Origin: Thermoanaerobaculia bacterium
Lineage (GTDB): Bacteria > Acidobacteriota > Thermoanaerobaculia > UBA5066
Assembly: GCA_023717585.1 (NCBI GenBank)
Contig: JAMQPJ010000576.1
Span: 1-6,748 of the forward strand
Length of the DNA stretch: 6,748 bases
Direction: 5' to 3'
In this document: in pieces, positions 6,060 through 6,748 of the stretch
Layout of the letters: every line of letters begins with the position of its first letter
Numbering within the stretch: the first letter of the stretch is position 1
Notes under the pieces: model-generated
Database searches by the model: none
What the model saw: the letters and a program-made list of their open reading frames with translations, nothing else
What the model was told of the DNA's origin: nothing
Translations under genes and position numbers: made by a program

Positions 6060-6716
6060 ATGAAAGTCGCGTTCATCGGCACCCACGGCGTCGGAAAAAC
6101 CACCCTCTGCTACGACCTCGCGGCGGCCCTCAAGAAGAGGGACCTCACCGTCGAGCTAGTCCGGGAAGTCGCCCGCGAGTGCCCGCTGCCGATCAACCGG
6201 GAGACGACGCTCAAGGCGCAGTCCTGGATCCTCCACACGCAGATTGCCTGGGAGCTCCAGGCCGAGGCCAAGGCCGACGTCGTCTTCTGCGATCGCGCCG
6301 TCCTCGACAACTACTGTTACATGCGGCGGGCGTTCACGGGCGCCGCTTCGGAAGCGGTGCTCGAGGGCCTCGTGAGGAGCTGGACGACGACGTACGACGC
6401 GCTCTTCAAGGTGCCGATCGTCGGCGACCCGCGCTTCGACGGCGTGCGCGACACGGATCTCGCGTTCCAGCGGGAAATCGACGACTCCATCGATCAGACA
6501 CTCGCGGCTTGGGGTGTCGCGCACCTCGCGCTCGATCCGGCGCGCCGCGACGAGTGGGGCGCGCTCGTCCTCGACGCGCTCGTCCTTCGCCTGAAACCGC
6601 AGGAGCTGCTCTTCCCGGAGTCGGAAGAGCCCATAGAGCCCATAGAGCCCATAGCGTCCATAGCGCCAAAAGCGCCAAAAGCGTCAAAAGCCAAGACGGG
6701 AGCCTCCCATGCCTGA
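6060..6716 (+). CDS. P-loop NTPase / kinase-like protein (AAA_28 / NadR-like) with repeat tail
   Basis: A 218-residue cytoplasmic protein that binds and probably hydrolyses or transfers phosphate from ATP. The Walker A motif GTHGVGKTTL is at residues 7-16, straight after the first beta-strand, so ATG at 6060 is the natural start. A Walker B-like strand with a DR motif, ADVVFCDRAVLDNY, covers 72-85 (D78, R79). Arg-130 and Arg-138 (GVRDTDLAFQREID, 128-141) could be lid arginines as in nucleoside and nucleotide kinases. This arrangement matches the ATPase/kinase domain of NadR-like (AAA_28) proteins, but no NadR DNA-binding or adenylyltransferase part is present. The substrate is unknown; a small-molecule kinase is one possibility. 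After about residue 185 the tail is low-complexity (EPIEPIEPI, then APKAPKASK), encoded by 9-bp tandem repeats and probably disordered. The stop overlaps the start of the next gene by 8 bases, which implies an operon. Confidence 0.85.
   Translation: MKVAFIGTHGVGKTTLCYDLAAALKKRDLTVELVREVARECPLPINRETTLKAQSWILHTQIAWELQAEAKADVVFCDRAVLDNYCYMRRAFTGAASEAVLEGLVRSWTTTYDALFKVPIVGDPRFDGVRDTDLAFQREIDDSIDQTLAAWGVAHLALDPARRDEWGALVLDALVLRLKPQELLFPESEEPIEPIEPIASIAPKAPKASKAKTGASHA
6631..6693 (+). repeat. Seven tandem 9-bp units in the 3' end of the P-loop gene
   Basis: The units are, in order, CCATAGAGC twice, CCATAGCGT, CCATAGCGC, CAAAAGCGC, CAAAAGCGT and CAAAAGCCA. The first two are identical; later ones drift stepwise. 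Nine bases equal three codons, so gain or loss of units keeps the frame. In protein they give Pro-Ile-Glu-type and then Ala-Pro-Lys-type triplets. The tract is more A/T-rich than its surroundings. Confidence 0.9.
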
Positions 6717-6748
6717 TACGACGTCCCCCATCGTGAACGAACGCGCCC
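6709..6748 (+). CDS. Start of a further gene, 3'-truncated by the window
   Basis: ATG at 6709 opens a frame of 13 codons (MPDTTSPIVNERA) that runs off the end of the window. It overlaps the last 8 bases of the P-loop gene, and GGGAG sits a few bases upstream (6698-6702), an acceptable ribosome site. Overlap of this kind is typical of translationally coupled operon genes. Too little remains to name a product; the start could also lie elsewhere. Confidence 0.5.
   Translation, partial: MPDTTSPIVNERA

Noticed and set aside
6494..6694. Minus-strand open frame with Met-Gly-Ser repeats across the 9-bp array
   Set aside because: It only reads the tandem repeat backwards; there is no ribosome site, and it lies antisense to the P-loop gene.

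Overview
This is a high-GC bacterial window with tightly packed genes on both strands. The mix of a membrane-anchored SpoIIE-type phosphatase, secreted Asp-box (BNR/VPS10-type) propeller and HEAT-repeat proteins, and small signal-peptide proteins of unknown family would fit an Acidobacteriota-like or similar free-living, GC-rich, Gram-negative-type bacterium. That placement is inferred from general flavour only; no marker gene is present. There is no rRNA, tRNA, CRISPR array or transposase, and no stretch over 300 bases lacks a gene.

Layout. (1) 1-1407, plus strand: the 3' part or whole of a membrane-anchored PP2C/SpoIIE-type serine/threonine phosphatase, probably cut at its 5' end by the window edge. 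(2) 1424-4523, minus strand: a two-gene operon, transcribed HEAT-repeat protein first and then a 14-repeat Asp-box beta-propeller protein. Both carry Sec signal peptides. The stop codon of the first lies inside the Shine-Dalgarno sequence of the second. (3) 4572-5284, plus strand: a decayed family III (CaiB/BaiF) CoA-transferase that has lost its middle, including the region of the catalytic aspartate, and also carries a one-base frameshift. (4) 5410-5913, minus strand: a small secreted protein of unknown family. Its TGA stop is followed in the same frame by 36 sense codons encoding a pilin-like hydrophobic motif. (5) 6060-6716, plus strand: a P-loop NTPase/kinase-like protein ending in a 9-bp tandem repeat, overlapping by 8 bases a further plus-strand gene that runs off the window.

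How they work together. The only clear functional unit is the HEAT/propeller pair, which looks like two co-translated extracytoplasmic scaffold or binding proteins. The phosphatase suggests a partner-switching or phosphorylation signalling circuit whose other members lie outside the window. The three minus-strand genes all have strong Shine-Dalgarno sites six bases from ATG, whereas the two main plus-strand reading frames with visible starts have none and may be leaderless or weakly initiated. I see no evidence of a complete novel defence or mobile system. The most unusual items are the doubly damaged CoA-transferase, the post-stop hydrophobic peptide, the 14-repeat propeller with a likely strand-swap closure, and the in-frame 9-bp repeat tail.
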